NCBI GenBank assembly: GCA_036675025.1
Contig: JAKFFN010000283.1
Span: 1-38,093 of the forward strand
Direction: 5' to 3'
DNA length: 38,093 nucleotides
From: JAKFFN01 sp036675025
GTDB lineage: Bacteria > Sumerlaeota > Sumerlaeia > Sumerlaeales > Sumerlaeaceae
The notes beneath the pieces were generated by a model. That model was not told the origin of the DNA and ran no database searches. It worked only from the letters and a program-made list of their open reading frames with translations. The position numbers and the translations under genes are program-made. This document shows positions 7,429 to 15,828 of this stretch, piece after piece. How positions within the stretch are numbered: position 1 is the stretch's first letter; each line of letters begins with the position of its first letter.

Positions 7429-7490
7429 GCAGTCCAAACTGCCACAGCAACCGGAATTGAACTATCAACGCATGTAATAATTTGCAGCGT

Positions 7491-9407
7491 TTACGCCCGT
7501 TCTGAGAGCTCCAGCCAGCGCTCCATTCCCGCATCCAGTCTTTCCTGCAAGAGTGATTGCTCTTTGGTGAGTTCCTGCAGGGTCATGTAATCGGCCGATG
7601 CGGCTCCAAGTTCTGTCTCGATGCTCTTCAAACGCTCTTCCCATTTCGGAAAGTTCTCCTCAAGCTCGGCAAATTCCCGCTGTTCTTTATAGGAAAGCTT
7701 CTTGCGCTCGCCGCCGGAGCTGTTGGCCGGTGCGGGCTCCTCCGCCTTTACTGCGGCCTTGCTCTTTGCATCTTTTTCAGCTTCCCTTGCAGCTTCCTCA
7801 GCCTCCCGCTCCGCCCGCATCTGCTCATACAATGTGTAATCGCCCGGGTAGGTGCGCAGGGTGCCGCCGCCCTCCACCGCCAGCAGGTGATCCACCGTGC
7901 GGTCCAGGAAGTAGCGATCATGAGAGACGACGAGAAGGCATCCGCGAAATCCATCGAGAAAATCTTCCAGCGCCTGCAGCGTTGGTATGTCGAGATCGTT
8001 GGTTGGTTCGTCCAGGATCAGGAAATTCGGGTCCTGCATCAGCGTGCGCACCAGGTGCAGCCGACGGCGCTCGCCGCCCGATAGCTTCCCCACCGGCTGA
8101 AACAGCATCTGCGACGTGAAAAGAAACCGCTCCATCATCCGCTCTGCAGACAGCACGGAGCCATCGGCCCCTTTCAGGTTATCGCCGCCTGTGCGTTTCA
8201 CGTAATCGATGGCCCGCTCATCCATATCAAGATCGGCGCTTTCCTGGTCGAAGAATCCAAACTCAATGGTCGTGCCGACGTCCACCGTACCTGCATCCGG
8301 CTTCAGGCGCCCGGTGATGATGTTTACCAGTGTCGTTTTCCCGGCACCGTTTGCACCAATAACGCCCATGCGCTCGCCCGGCGCGATGGTATATGTGAAA
8401 TCTTTTATCAGGGTGCGGCCACCCAGGGATTTGCTTACGCCTTCCATCTCGACGATCTTGCTGCCGATCCGACGCCCGCCGCTTTCAAATCTCAGCGGAT
8501 CGGCTTTGCGCCCCGGTCCAGCGGCCTGCATATCGCGAATGCGGACAATGCGGTGCTTTTCCTTGGTGCGCCGCGCCCGTGCGCCGCGCCCCAGCCACTC
8601 CAGTTCTTTACGTAAGATGCTGCGCCGGCGCTCGTCATTCCGCACGTCGGCCGCTTCCTGCTCTGCTTTCTTCTCAAGGTAATAGCTGAAGTTACCATCA
8701 TAATTAAGAAGCTGCGCGGCGTCCAGTTCGATGATGCGCCGCGTCACCCGGTCGAGAAAGTACCGGTCATGGGTTACCAGCAAAAGCGCGCCGTTCAGGC
8801 TGCGGTTTAGGTAGTCTTCCAACCAGCTAACCGTGTCGGCGTCAAGGTGGTTAGTCGGCTCGTCCAATATCAGGAGGTCCGCCTCAGCCAGCAGGGCCCT
8901 GGCAAGCGCCACTCGCTTCCGGTAACCGCCCGAGAGGCTGCCCATCTTTGCCTGGAGATCAGTAACGCCAAGCCTGGCCAGTACTGTCCGCGCGCGCGTT
9001 TCATACTCCCATCCGTTCAGCGCATCCAGCCGCGCCATTGCCTGTGCAAGGCGAGCCTCATTCTCCGGAGTGTGTTCCGTCTCAATGCGGGAACAAAGAT
9101 CTTCGTATTCCCGCAGCACCTGCGACAGTTCGGTCTGAGTTGCAAAAATGTGGTCCAGAACGGAATGGTCCGCTTCAAAGGGAGGGTTCTGGGGCGCATA
9201 TTCCACCCGGATCCCCTGCCGCAGCGTCACCTGACCACCGTCAGCCGGCTCAGCTCCAGCCATTACCTTCAGCAGGGTACTTTTGCCACTGCCGTTCGCG
9301 CCGATCAGGCCAACCCGGTCGGTATCTTCTATGCCAAAAGACAGGCCGGAAAACAGCTGTTTGATTCCATGAGACTTAGTCAGGTTCTGCGCGGAAAGAA
9401 TGTTCAT
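7491..9407 (-). CDS. uup: ABC-F ATPase, Uup-like
   Basis: This is a soluble protein of about 638 residues with two ABC domains and no membrane segments. Walker A motifs are GANGSGKST (about 36-44) and GANGAGKTT in the second half. Signature motifs are LSGGYRKRVALARAL and LSGGERRRLHLVRTL. Walker B motifs are LLILDEPTNHLD and FLILDEPTNDLD. A charged linker rich in Glu, Ala and Lys leads to a C-terminal coiled coil (from KKLSYKEQREFAELE to the end), the hallmark of Uup within ABC-F. Uup binds DNA and ribosomes and affects transposon excision and translation in E. coli. I prefer the ATG at 9407 (MNILSAQNLTKSHG) over the one three codons upstream because it matches the family. It is divergent from the Hcp-like gene. 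Confidence 0.93.
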   Translation of the reverse strand: MNILSAQNLTKSHGIKQLFSGLSFGIEDTDRVGLIGANGSGKSTLLKVMAGAEPADGGQVTLRQGIRVEYAPQNPPFEADHSVLDHIFATQTELSQVLREYEDLCSRIETEHTPENEARLAQAMARLDALNGWEYETRARTVLARLGVTDLQAKMGSLSGGYRKRVALARALLAEADLLILDEPTNHLDADTVSWLEDYLNRSLNGALLLVTHDRYFLDRVTRRIIELDAAQLLNYDGNFSYYLEKKAEQEAADVRNDERRRSILRKELEWLGRGARARRTKEKHRIVRIRDMQAAGPGRKADPLRFESGGRRIGSKIVEMEGVSKSLGGRTLIKDFTYTIAPGERMGVIGANGAGKTTLVNIITGRLKPDAGTVDVGTTIEFGFFDQESADLDMDERAIDYVKRTGGDNLKGADGSVLSAERMMERFLFTSQMLFQPVGKLSGGERRRLHLVRTLMQDPNFLILDEPTNDLDIPTLQALEDFLDGFRGCLLVVSHDRYFLDRTVDHLLAVEGGGTLRTYPGDYTLYEQMRAEREAEEAAREAEKDAKSKAAVKAEEPAPANSSGGERKKLSYKEQREFAELEENFPKWEERLKSIETELGAASADYMTLQELTKEQSLLQERLDAGMERWLELSERA

Positions 9408-9512
9408 ACTGCACATTCACTACCCGCTGCAGCACTTATGCATTGACTGTAGCCGCTCGATTTAGCAGCTTCTTGAGTCGGAGAGACATTCCAACACACT
9501 TAGGAGAACACC

Positions 9513-10049
9513 ATGAAACGAATATTAGAAGTCCGGCGCCTTGCAGCTGCAGTCGTGGTATCAGTCTGTTGCCTGGCGTCCTCTGCCTTTGCCGCGCTGG
9601 ATATGTACCTGGACGTTGAGGGAATAGAGGGAACTTCCCAGGAGGTACCAGGCGCGATTGATGTGTTAGCATACAGCTGGGGAGTAAGCAACAGCGGCTC
9701 TACTCACACTGGTGGAGGTGGCGGAGTGGGCAAAGCCAATTTCCAGGATCTATCCGTCACCATTGCCACGAGCAAAGCCACGCCCAAACTGCTTGAGGCC
9801 TGTGCAACAGGGATGCATATTCCCCAGGCAACCCTTACAGCTCGCAAAGCTGGCGGCAAGCAAACGGATTACCTGGAAATCAAACTGGAAACGGTTTTAG
9901 TCTCCTCCTATTCAACTGGAGGCAACGAAGGCGACTCAGTGCATATAGAAAACTTATCTCTGAACTTCGCCAAAGTTACGTTCACATATTTCTCTGGCGG
10001 CGAACCTTTCAGCTTCACATTTAACATTGCCGAGAACACAACACAGTAG
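9513..10049 (+). CDS. Sec-exported Hcp-fold protein without a type VI system
   Basis: This is a 178-residue protein with a Sec signal peptide (residues 1 to about 28, ending SSAFA), followed by an Hcp1-family domain. The family hallmarks are DMYLDVEGIEG, SQEVPGAIDVLAYSWGV, FQDLSVTIATSKATPKLLEACATG, ATLTARKAGG, YLEIKLETVLVSSY and EGDSVHIENLSLNFAKVTFTY. Classical Hcp forms hexameric rings, is the type VI secretion tube subunit, and lacks a signal peptide. Here a signal peptide is present and no type VI gene is visible, so the protein is probably a stand-alone periplasmic or extracellular relative, perhaps also ring- or tube-forming. TAGGAGAACACC before the ATG supports the start. A glycine-rich loop (THTGGGGGVGK) is a visible peculiarity. 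Confidence 0.88.
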   Translation: MKRILEVRRLAAAVVVSVCCLASSAFAALDMYLDVEGIEGTSQEVPGAIDVLAYSWGVSNSGSTHTGGGGGVGKANFQDLSVTIATSKATPKLLEACATGMHIPQATLTARKAGGKQTDYLEIKLETVLVSSYSTGGNEGDSVHIENLSLNFAKVTFTYFSGGEPFSFTFNIAENTTQ

Positions 10050-10152
10050 CTTTACACCTGTGCATTCCTGTAAAACTCTGCCGTCTCTCCAGGGTTAAGG
10101 GTAACTGCCGCATAGGCCTGATATTATCGAACTGCTTGCAGGCGTCAGGATT

Positions 10153-10185
10153 TTGCTATAAGCATCAGCGTTATTGCTTAAGCAA
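10153..10185. promoter_or_regulatory. Two TGCT/AGCA dyads spaced 21 bp apart
   Basis: TTGCTATAAGCA (10153-10164) and the perfect palindrome TTGCTTAAGCAA (10174-10185) share half-sites and start 21 bases apart, two helical turns. They lie in the 277-base gap between the Hcp-like gene and the next exported-protein gene. They could be paired operator sites; no regulator is known. Confidence 0.3.
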
Positions 10186-10275
10186 AGCTGGCGCGTTTTT
10201 TTTGCGCAGCCGGAAAGGTTCGATTCCCGTTGAAATTGGCATACCGGCATGCGAGAGAAATCCCACTGAGCAACG

Positions 10276-10290
10276 CGTTGCCCGGCAACG
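10276..10290. promoter_or_regulatory. 15-bp palindrome in the leader of the 10327 gene
   Basis: CGTTGCCCGGCAACG is symmetric around one central base. It lies 36 bases upstream of the ATG at 10327 and just before the AAGGAGC ribosome binding site. It may be an operator or an RNA leader hairpin. No T-run follows. Confidence 0.3.
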
Positions 10291-10326
10291 GGATCGCCCG
10301 CTCTAGAGTCCAAGGAAGGAGCTATC

Positions 10327-11409
10327 ATGAAACTGCTAAGAATTTTGCCGGCTTGTATCACATTCGCAGGTTTTGCTATGACCGGCTTTGCACAGACATC
10401 AGAGCCGCTGACGCTGTTATGGAAAGTGCAGGCGGATGATCCGCAAAGCACTTATATATTATCGACGTCCAACGCACAGAGGGGAATGTTTTTAAATCCC
10501 ACAGCTGGTGGGAGTCTTCTCGTAGCCAGCCGGGACAATGGCAATTTCGTTCGCCGACTGGATCCCGCTACAGGCGCCCTGAAAGATCCCGCTGTTATCC
10601 CCACCAACGGCTACATTACTGCCGAAACCACGTTTGCCATTAATAAGGTCGTCGTATCTGATGACGGCGTCATCTACGTAATGAGCCTGGGCGTCGCCTC
10701 CGGCACCCAGAATTTTCGCATCTATCGTCACCCAAATGAACTTACTGCGGAAACGCTGGTGCATGAAGTGAGGACCGATGCCGCGGGGGCAAACGCCCGC
10801 ATTGGCGATGATGCTGACATTATCGGCAGCGGCAATAACACGAAGATCCTGGTAGCCGGTGCTTCTGGCGGCGGTATCCATCTGTTCACGACAGCGGACA
10901 ACGGCATGACGTGGACACGCACACAGTTGACAGGCAATCCCGCATTCCCCACCGCGACTCCTCATATTGCCTGGGACCCCACAGTGCCCAATCGATTCTG
11001 GTTCCGCGGCGCGGGTGGCGCTCCCAATTCCGCTTATGATATTGTCGGTACTACAGCCAACGCAGCTACCGGGCCGGGTAACGTATTGCCGGATGCAGTA
11101 CAGGCTCCTGCATATGGGCCATTTGACGTCGGCCTGTTCGACGGGGTCCAGAGCGTTGCGCTTGGCATTGGCGCTTCAGCGGCTACTACCGCTGGCAAGC
11201 CCGTCATCGTTTACCGCCTCTCAGATCTCGTAGAAACCCACTTCGGCATCGGAAGCGAGTTTACGGGCGGCGCCAAGGCCAATGGCAATGCCGCGGGTGA
11301 TCTCTATTTGGATTCCGCAAACAACGTGCTCTACGGGCTCTACACCAACAACTCCGTGTATAAGTTTGGTCTCACTGATTCCAGTGTCGGTGGCTGGTCG
11401 CTGTACTGA
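10327..11409 (+). CDS. Exported Asp-box protein with C-terminal W-x-L-Y tag
   Basis: This is a 360-residue exported protein of uncertain family. Residues 1 to about 22 (ending TGFAQ) are a signal peptide. The body is beta-rich, with one sialidase-type Asp-box (TADNGMTW, residues 189-196) and several blades such as VVVSDDGVIYVMSL and AAGDLYLDSANNVLYGLY, suggesting a beta-propeller. The last nine residues are SSVGGWSLY, matching the tail of three other exported proteins in this window (see findings). AAGGAGC before the ATG supports the start. A strong terminator follows at 11444-11478. The function is not recognised; a surface or extracellular binding protein is the cautious guess. Confidence 0.85.
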   Translation: MKLLRILPACITFAGFAMTGFAQTSEPLTLLWKVQADDPQSTYILSTSNAQRGMFLNPTAGGSLLVASRDNGNFVRRLDPATGALKDPAVIPTNGYITAETTFAINKVVVSDDGVIYVMSLGVASGTQNFRIYRHPNELTAETLVHEVRTDAAGANARIGDDADIIGSGNNTKILVAGASGGGIHLFTTADNGMTWTRTQLTGNPAFPTATPHIAWDPTVPNRFWFRGAGGAPNSAYDIVGTTANAATGPGNVLPDAVQAPAYGPFDVGLFDGVQSVALGIGASAATTAGKPVIVYRLSDLVETHFGIGSEFTGGAKANGNAAGDLYLDSANNVLYGLYTNNSVYKFGLTDSSVGGWSLY

Positions 11410-11443
11410 CGCAATCACTTTTGCCAATCACTGTAACAAGTAC

Positions 11444-11478
11444 CCCCGGCAGTCGCTATCGCGCTGCCGGGGATTTTT
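11444..11478 (+). terminator. Rho-independent terminator after the 10327 gene
   Basis: CCCCGGCAG (11444-11452) pairs perfectly with CTGCCGGGG (11464-11472) around an 11-base loop and is followed by ATTTTTC. The loop contains the end of the convergent DUF72 gene, so the two genes overlap in the terminator. Confidence 0.88.
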
Positions 11479-12373
11479 CTTTTGCTCGTTTGCCATGTAA
11501 CAATGCTTCCAGCTTCATCGCATCTTTCGGCGCATCTACCTTGGCGTCATTGTCAAAGTAGATAAAAACATCACGGCTTTCTTTCGGCAACTTAAACTTC
11601 GGATCCACCAGGTTCGGCGCTTTCAGTTGCCGTCCCTGCTGCCAGGCTTTTACTCGCGCTGCCCACTGCGCCAGCAGCTCATCAGAATAGCCGCCGCTGT
11701 ACAGCACCTCGTGGCCATGCAGGCGAACGTAAACAAAATCCGCAGTGACATCATCTATAATTGGAAACTTCTTTGCCGAATCCGATACGACCGAAGCGAC
11801 ATTATACTTGCGAAGCAGCGCGAGAAACTCAGGGCAGCAAAAGGTTGAATGCCTGATTTCCATGGCATGCCTTATTCTGCCCACACCGGCATGCTTGAGG
11901 TACGGCGGCACCTTAAGGCGATGATCATGCTTCGCCGCCAGTTTTGACGCGGCGGCACCGGTTGTGGGCAGTGCAGCGAGGAATGGCTCGAGCTTCTCCG
12001 CATTGAAGCCCAGGTTCGGCGGCAGTTGCCACAGGATTGGTCCGAGCTTCTGCCCCAGGGCCAGTACACCCTGGGCAAAGAAATTCGCCAGCCCGGCCTC
12101 TGGATTGTTCAGCTTCAGCATGTGGGTAATAAACCGGCTTCCCTTCACCGAGAAAACAAAGCCGTCGGGCGTCTCGGCCTTCCACTGCAGGAAACTTTCC
12201 GGCCGCTGCATGCTATAGAACGTGCCATTGATCTCAATGGAGCTGAACTGCTCGCTGGCGTATTTCAGCTCATCCCGCTGGCGCAATCCCTCCGTATAAA
12301 AATCCCCCCGCCATCCGGCGTATCGCCACCCGGAAATGCCAACCCTGGCGACACCTGCCATCAGCAGCCGCAT
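11456..12373 (-). CDS. DUF72 family protein
   Basis: This protein of about 305 residues has a TIM-barrel-like DUF72 (YecE) fold. Recognisable elements are RVGISGWRYAGWRGDFY near the N-terminus, FSSIEINGTFYSMQ, the segment PDGFVFSVKGSRFITH, LGPILWQLPPNLGF, AMEIRHSTF, and late DFVYVRLHGHEVLYSGGYSDELLAQWA and DVFIYFDNDA. The biochemical role of the family is unknown. The frame stays open to a TTG at 12487. I place the start at 12373, 12 bases before a second ATG (12361), because the conserved domain begins immediately after. Neither has a strong ribosome binding site. The gene lies downstream of the terminator at 12424-12480, so it probably has its own promoter. Confidence 0.85.
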   Translation of the reverse strand: MRLLMAGVARVGISGWRYAGWRGDFYTEGLRQRDELKYASEQFSSIEINGTFYSMQRPESFLQWKAETPDGFVFSVKGSRFITHMLKLNNPEAGLANFFAQGVLALGQKLGPILWQLPPNLGFNAEKLEPFLAALPTTGAAASKLAAKHDHRLKVPPYLKHAGVGRIRHAMEIRHSTFCCPEFLALLRKYNVASVVSDSAKKFPIIDDVTADFVYVRLHGHEVLYSGGYSDELLAQWAARVKAWQQGRQLKAPNLVDPKFKLPKESRDVFIYFDNDAKVDAPKDAMKLEALLHGKRAKEKSPAAR

Positions 12374-12423
12374 CCGTTCAATATGTCCAGCTCGAACGCC
12401 ATTTCGCAAAAGCATCTGAGCGA

Positions 12424-12480
12424 GAAAAATGCCGGGTGCTAACCGGACCCGCACAATGGCAGGCCCGCCACACCCGGCAT
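12424..12480 (-). terminator. Terminator after the beta-helix/thioredoxin gene
   Basis: On the minus strand ATGCCGGGTG (12480-12471) pairs with CACCCGGCAT (12438-12429), a perfect 10-bp stem with a 32-base loop that holds a smaller TGGC/GCCA hairpin. TTTTTCTCG follows. It starts 20 bases after the stop at 12501. The long loop is unusual. Confidence 0.65.
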
Positions 12481-12500
12481 CTAGCAATACGGTTTTTTTG

Positions 12501-13916
12501 TTATCTGGCTTTCAGTTGTGTTTCAATCTTCTGCCAGTTATCTGCAAGGTCCGGCGAAACCCGCTTGAAAGATTTTGCATCAGACGAGATCACAAGCAGT
12601 GTGGGAACCTTAAATACGCCATATTTCTTGGCGATAGTTCCACCGGCTGCGTCCATCACGTCTACCCGCGAACAGGCGTACTTGCTCAGGCAGTTTCGTG
12701 CGGCGCCGTTACTTTCTATTAGCTCTGATAACTGCTCAGCATGTTCCACATTGGGAGCGTAAAAGAAAAGCAGCATTCCCTGCTTTCCGGCCGATTGAGC
12801 TTGCTGCCACGCTTCCTCAGGTTTCAGCCATTCCATGGCCGGCACCGACACCCCAGACGCCTTCGCCAGGGAATTTGCTATACTATCAGTTACTTGGCAA
12901 CGGTGCCTTTTATCTACCTGGGCCTTTCCGCCAATGGAAAATGCGGTGGCATTGTTCATGGTCGACGCGTCAATATATTCCATCACGTCTACGTGACCAT
13001 TTGCCGAGACAAAGATGGCGTTTCCGCCTTTGGTGATGCCTTTGCCCGGTTCATTTGGTGCGCGGAAAGCCACCAGTGGCTTTTCTTCTGTGCCCTGGAG
13101 AGATACAATATCTCCAGATACCCGGATTGCGCTGTTACCGCAGTGGCCGTAGATGCCACCAAGCACCTTATGATGTCCGTTGTCTGTAACAAGATTCAGC
13201 GCCGGACCGCCGCCGAGACCCACGTGGCAATCGTTCAGGGTAACATCATGCCGCCCCTCCTCGTTTGGTCCGGTAGAATTGCTGCGTGTTTTGTCGCAAT
13301 GGATAACACCGCGACTGGATTTCGGATGTTGAAAACTCCACCGCTTGATTCCAGACCGATTGTACAGATCTTCATCCGTATTTAGCGGAACATACGCGTC
13401 GCCATTTAAGCCATCGCTTCCAGATACCCAGACCCGGTTCAGTACATACTCACTGACCTCGCTAGCGTTCGGCGGGCAGTGAAGACGTATTCCATCAACG
13501 AATTCTTCATGCACCGTTGAGCCATCAGCGTTGGGATGAATCTGAAGATCGTTTATCACTACTTTACCTGCAGCCTGCACTTCGATATAGGTTTTATACT
13601 CCAGGCCCGCACTGACTGGTAATTTCTGGATGGATGCCACGTCTGCCAGCAGGTCACACTTTACACCGTTGCCGTCGGCATCGCCATTAATAGTCATGGC
13701 TTCAGTAATTAGTACTTCACCGTCAGGACTCGGCAGTTTATCCGTAGTAATGTTGATAACATGCGGACCGTCATCGGTCTTCTGGGCGGCAGAAACGGCC
13801 GCCGATAAAGTTTTGTATGTGGTGCCATCAACTTGGATAGTGGCAGCCACAGAATATGTAGGAAAGGCAGAAATCAATGCCAGTGTCGAGAACGATGCCA
13901 ATGCGGAACACTTCAT
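12501..13916 (-). CDS. Exported beta-helix protein fused to a thioredoxin-like domain without CXXC
   Basis: The protein has 471 residues. A signal peptide (residues 1 to about 24, ending SVAA) leads into a pectin-lyase-like right-handed beta-helix (about 25-340) with rungs such as GEVLITEAMTINGDADGNG, AAGKVVINDLQIHPNADG, GRHDVTLNDCHVGLGGG and GNAIFVSANGHVDV. The C-terminal 110 or so residues (from EWLKPEEAWQQAQSAGKQGMLLFF) match the thioredoxin fold of thioredoxin_7/DUF255 type: LLFFYAP, then YACSRVDVMDAAGGTIAKKYGVFKVPTLLVI with the conserved cis-proline (KVPT). Where the redox CXXC should be, the sequence reads APNVEHAEQL, so no disulfide exchange is expected. It may bind or scaffold. GAGGGG upstream of the ATG supports the start. 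Divergent from the gene at 14182 across 265 bases in which I see no further gene. Confidence 0.82.
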   Translation of the reverse strand: MKCSALASFSTLALISAFPTYSVAATIQVDGTTYKTLSAAVSAAQKTDDGPHVINITTDKLPSPDGEVLITEAMTINGDADGNGVKCDLLADVASIQKLPVSAGLEYKTYIEVQAAGKVVINDLQIHPNADGSTVHEEFVDGIRLHCPPNASEVSEYVLNRVWVSGSDGLNGDAYVPLNTDEDLYNRSGIKRWSFQHPKSSRGVIHCDKTRSNSTGPNEEGRHDVTLNDCHVGLGGGPALNLVTDNGHHKVLGGIYGHCGNSAIRVSGDIVSLQGTEEKPLVAFRAPNEPGKGITKGGNAIFVSANGHVDVMEYIDASTMNNATAFSIGGKAQVDKRHRCQVTDSIANSLAKASGVSVPAMEWLKPEEAWQQAQSAGKQGMLLFFYAPNVEHAEQLSELIESNGAARNCLSKYACSRVDVMDAAGGTIAKKYGVFKVPTLLVISSDAKSFKRVSPDLADNWQKIETQLKAR

Positions 13917-14181
13917 GAGAAACGGGTTCCCCTCTTTGTTATTACGGCTGTGATAATAATGGACTTATAGCGCCGGATAGCTGTGCAGTGGGCATCATGA
14001 GAAAACCAGGAGTCAATATTAAATGCGGCTCTTGTATTTTCCACATGTAAGAATCTGGCGGACAGCCCAGTTTTGAGGCAATCAATTTAAAACCGCGCAG
14101 TTTCTGGTTGGCATTCGTATCTGCTTATGGCCATTTCTTTCCGCGTTGTGCAAACATCCACTAGAAAAAGTAGATTAACTG

Positions 14182-14547
14182 ATGGAAGAACTACTGAAAA
14201 GGCATGCAGGTGAATTTGACGAGACTTACCATCTGCTTCACACGGTAGACCTTGTAAAATCCGGGATTACGTATCGCATCGAGATTCACCAGAAGATGGC
14301 AGCCGCGTACAAAAAGCAGTTCGTAGCCCGGTATTTTAAGAAATCTGCCATCAAGCCGGAATCGGCTGGAAATGCGCGACATAACGCTGGCCCGGATCAT
14401 GAGCACCATTCCGCCAATGACAGTCTTCTTTACTGGGTAGCACTACCGGGGGTACCGGCGACTGCGGATACCCCTCGCGATACCCTGAACCAGGCTCTCA
14501 TCTGGCTTTCAATTCACATAAAGCGAGATCTCGACAAATCTGCCTGA
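14182..14547 (+). CDS. Small cytoplasmic protein of unknown function
   Basis: This is a 121-residue soluble frame that I do not recognise. It is predicted helical at both ends (MEELLKRHAGEFDETYHLLHT and DTLNQALIWLSIHIKRDL), with a beta-like stretch SGITYRIEIHQ and a central polar, histidine-rich linker (RHNAGPDHEHH). It has no signal peptide. The ribosome binding site is weak. Amino-acid composition looks like real protein, and the gene stands between two well-supported genes, 142 bases before ychF. It could be a small orphan gene; the main alternative is a non-coding frame. Confidence 0.55.
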   Translation: MEELLKRHAGEFDETYHLLHTVDLVKSGITYRIEIHQKMAAAYKKQFVARYFKKSAIKPESAGNARHNAGPDHEHHSANDSLLYWVALPGVPATADTPRDTLNQALIWLSIHIKRDLDKSA

Positions 14548-14689
14548 GTCAATCGCTCCACCGTGGCCCGTGAACTTTACCGGCATCCTTTTGTACGGCA
14601 TTTTCGTTGTAAACTCCAACTGCTGATCCCTTGCCATACTTTAACGGCACCCGGGGTTGGCGGTGCCAAATTGAAAGTAAAGCGACACT

Positions 14690-15790
14690 ATGCCTCTGCA
14701 AGCTGGAATCGTCGGTCTGCCCAACGTCGGGAAAAGCACACTATTTAACGCCATTACGTCTGCAAAGGCAGAAGCGGCTAACTACCCCTTCTGCACCATT
14801 GAGCCTAATGTTGGCGTAGTAGAAGTGCCGGATAAACGGCTGGACGTGCTGACGACGATGGTAAAGCCGCAGAAGACGATACCTACGACATTTGAGTTTG
14901 TAGACATTGCCGGGCTGGTTAAGGGCGCTTCGACGGGTGAAGGGCTGGGCAACCAGTTCCTGGCGCACATCCGTGAGGTAGACGCCATCATCCAGGTAGT
15001 GCGCTGCTTCGAAGATGACGACATCACCCACGTTTCCGGGAAGATCGACCCGCTCGATGACATCGAGACAATTAACTTGGAGCTTATCTTTGCAGACATC
15101 GCCTCCATGGAAAAGCGCATCGAACGCACCACCAAAGCTGCTCGCGGCGATAAGAAACTAGAACCTGAACTGGCTCTCCAAAAGCGCCTGCTCGAGCACC
15201 TTCAATCAAACAAGCTGGCTTCGCGTGTCCAGGCTAATGAAGATGAAATGAAGCTGGTCAGCACCTACCAGTTGCTGACGGCAAAGCCGCTTCTGTTCTG
15301 CTGTAACGTAGCCGAAAGCGAAGCCGGTAATTCGGAAGGCAACCCTCATGTGCAGCGGGTTAAGGAGTATGCGGCGGCGGAAGGTTGGGAAACCGTAGCC
15401 ATATCGGCGAAAGTCGAAAGCGAAATCGCTCTGCTCGATAAAGATGAAAAGGGCATGTTCCTGGAAGAGCTTGGCCTGCAGGAAAGTGGCCTGGATCGCC
15501 TGATCCACGCAGCCTATCATCTTTTAGGCCTTGCCACGTACCTTACGGCCGGGGAAAAAGAAGTGCGTGCGTGGACGTTTCACCAGGGCTGGAAAGCACC
15601 GGCCTGCGCCGGCGTCATCCATTCTGATTTCGAGAAGCTTTTTATCCGCGCGGAAGTGGTTGCCTACGATGAGCTCGTCGCTGCAGGCGGAATGCCCGCG
15701 GCCAAGGCAGCTGGCAAGGTACGCGTGGAAGGTAAAGAATACGTAATGCAGGACGGCGACATCTGCAATTTCCGGATCGGGGCCAGCTGA
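14690..15790 (+). CDS. ychF: YchF (Obg-family) ATPase
   Basis: This is a 366-residue cytoplasmic P-loop NTPase, full length for the family. GLPNVGKST (residues 9-17) is the P-loop, D72 in VDIAGLVKGA is the G3 region, and N206-V-A-E209 replaces the usual NKxD. That NxxE change is the reason YchF prefers ATP over GTP. The C-terminal TGS domain is visible in CAGVIHSDFEKLFIRAEVVAYDEL and YVMQDGDICNFRIG. YchF associates with ribosomes and influences stress responses and start-codon fidelity in bacteria. It heads a three-gene plus-strand set (ychF, DUF1697, yheT-like). The ribosome binding site is weak, and the ATG start is fixed by homology (MPLQAGIVGLPNVGKS). Confidence 0.97.
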   Translation: MPLQAGIVGLPNVGKSTLFNAITSAKAEAANYPFCTIEPNVGVVEVPDKRLDVLTTMVKPQKTIPTTFEFVDIAGLVKGASTGEGLGNQFLAHIREVDAIIQVVRCFEDDDITHVSGKIDPLDDIETINLELIFADIASMEKRIERTTKAARGDKKLEPELALQKRLLEHLQSNKLASRVQANEDEMKLVSTYQLLTAKPLLFCCNVAESEAGNSEGNPHVQRVKEYAAAEGWETVAISAKVESEIALLDKDEKGMFLEELGLQESGLDRLIHAAYHLLGLATYLTAGEKEVRAWTFHQGWKAPACAGVIHSDFEKLFIRAEVVAYDELVAAGGMPAAKAAGKVRVEGKEYVMQDGDICNFRIGAS

Positions 15791-15828
15791 TACCCGGCTG
15801 CATCGGCGCTGGAACAATGGGATAACTT

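Noticed and set aside
5032..9407. Antiviral defence island
   Set aside because: Only the HEPN/MNT pair has a possible defence link; the ABC-F protein matches Uup and the neighbours look metabolic.
10190..10212. GCGC, eight T, GCGC as a terminator of the Hcp-like gene
   Set aside because: The stem is only 4 bp, with the T-run in the loop rather than after it.
10217..10227. tRNA gene suggested by GGTTCGATTCC, a T-loop-like box
   Set aside because: The flanking bases cannot form the 5-bp T stem (AAAGG against CCCGT) and no acceptor, D or anticodon arm can be drawn around it.
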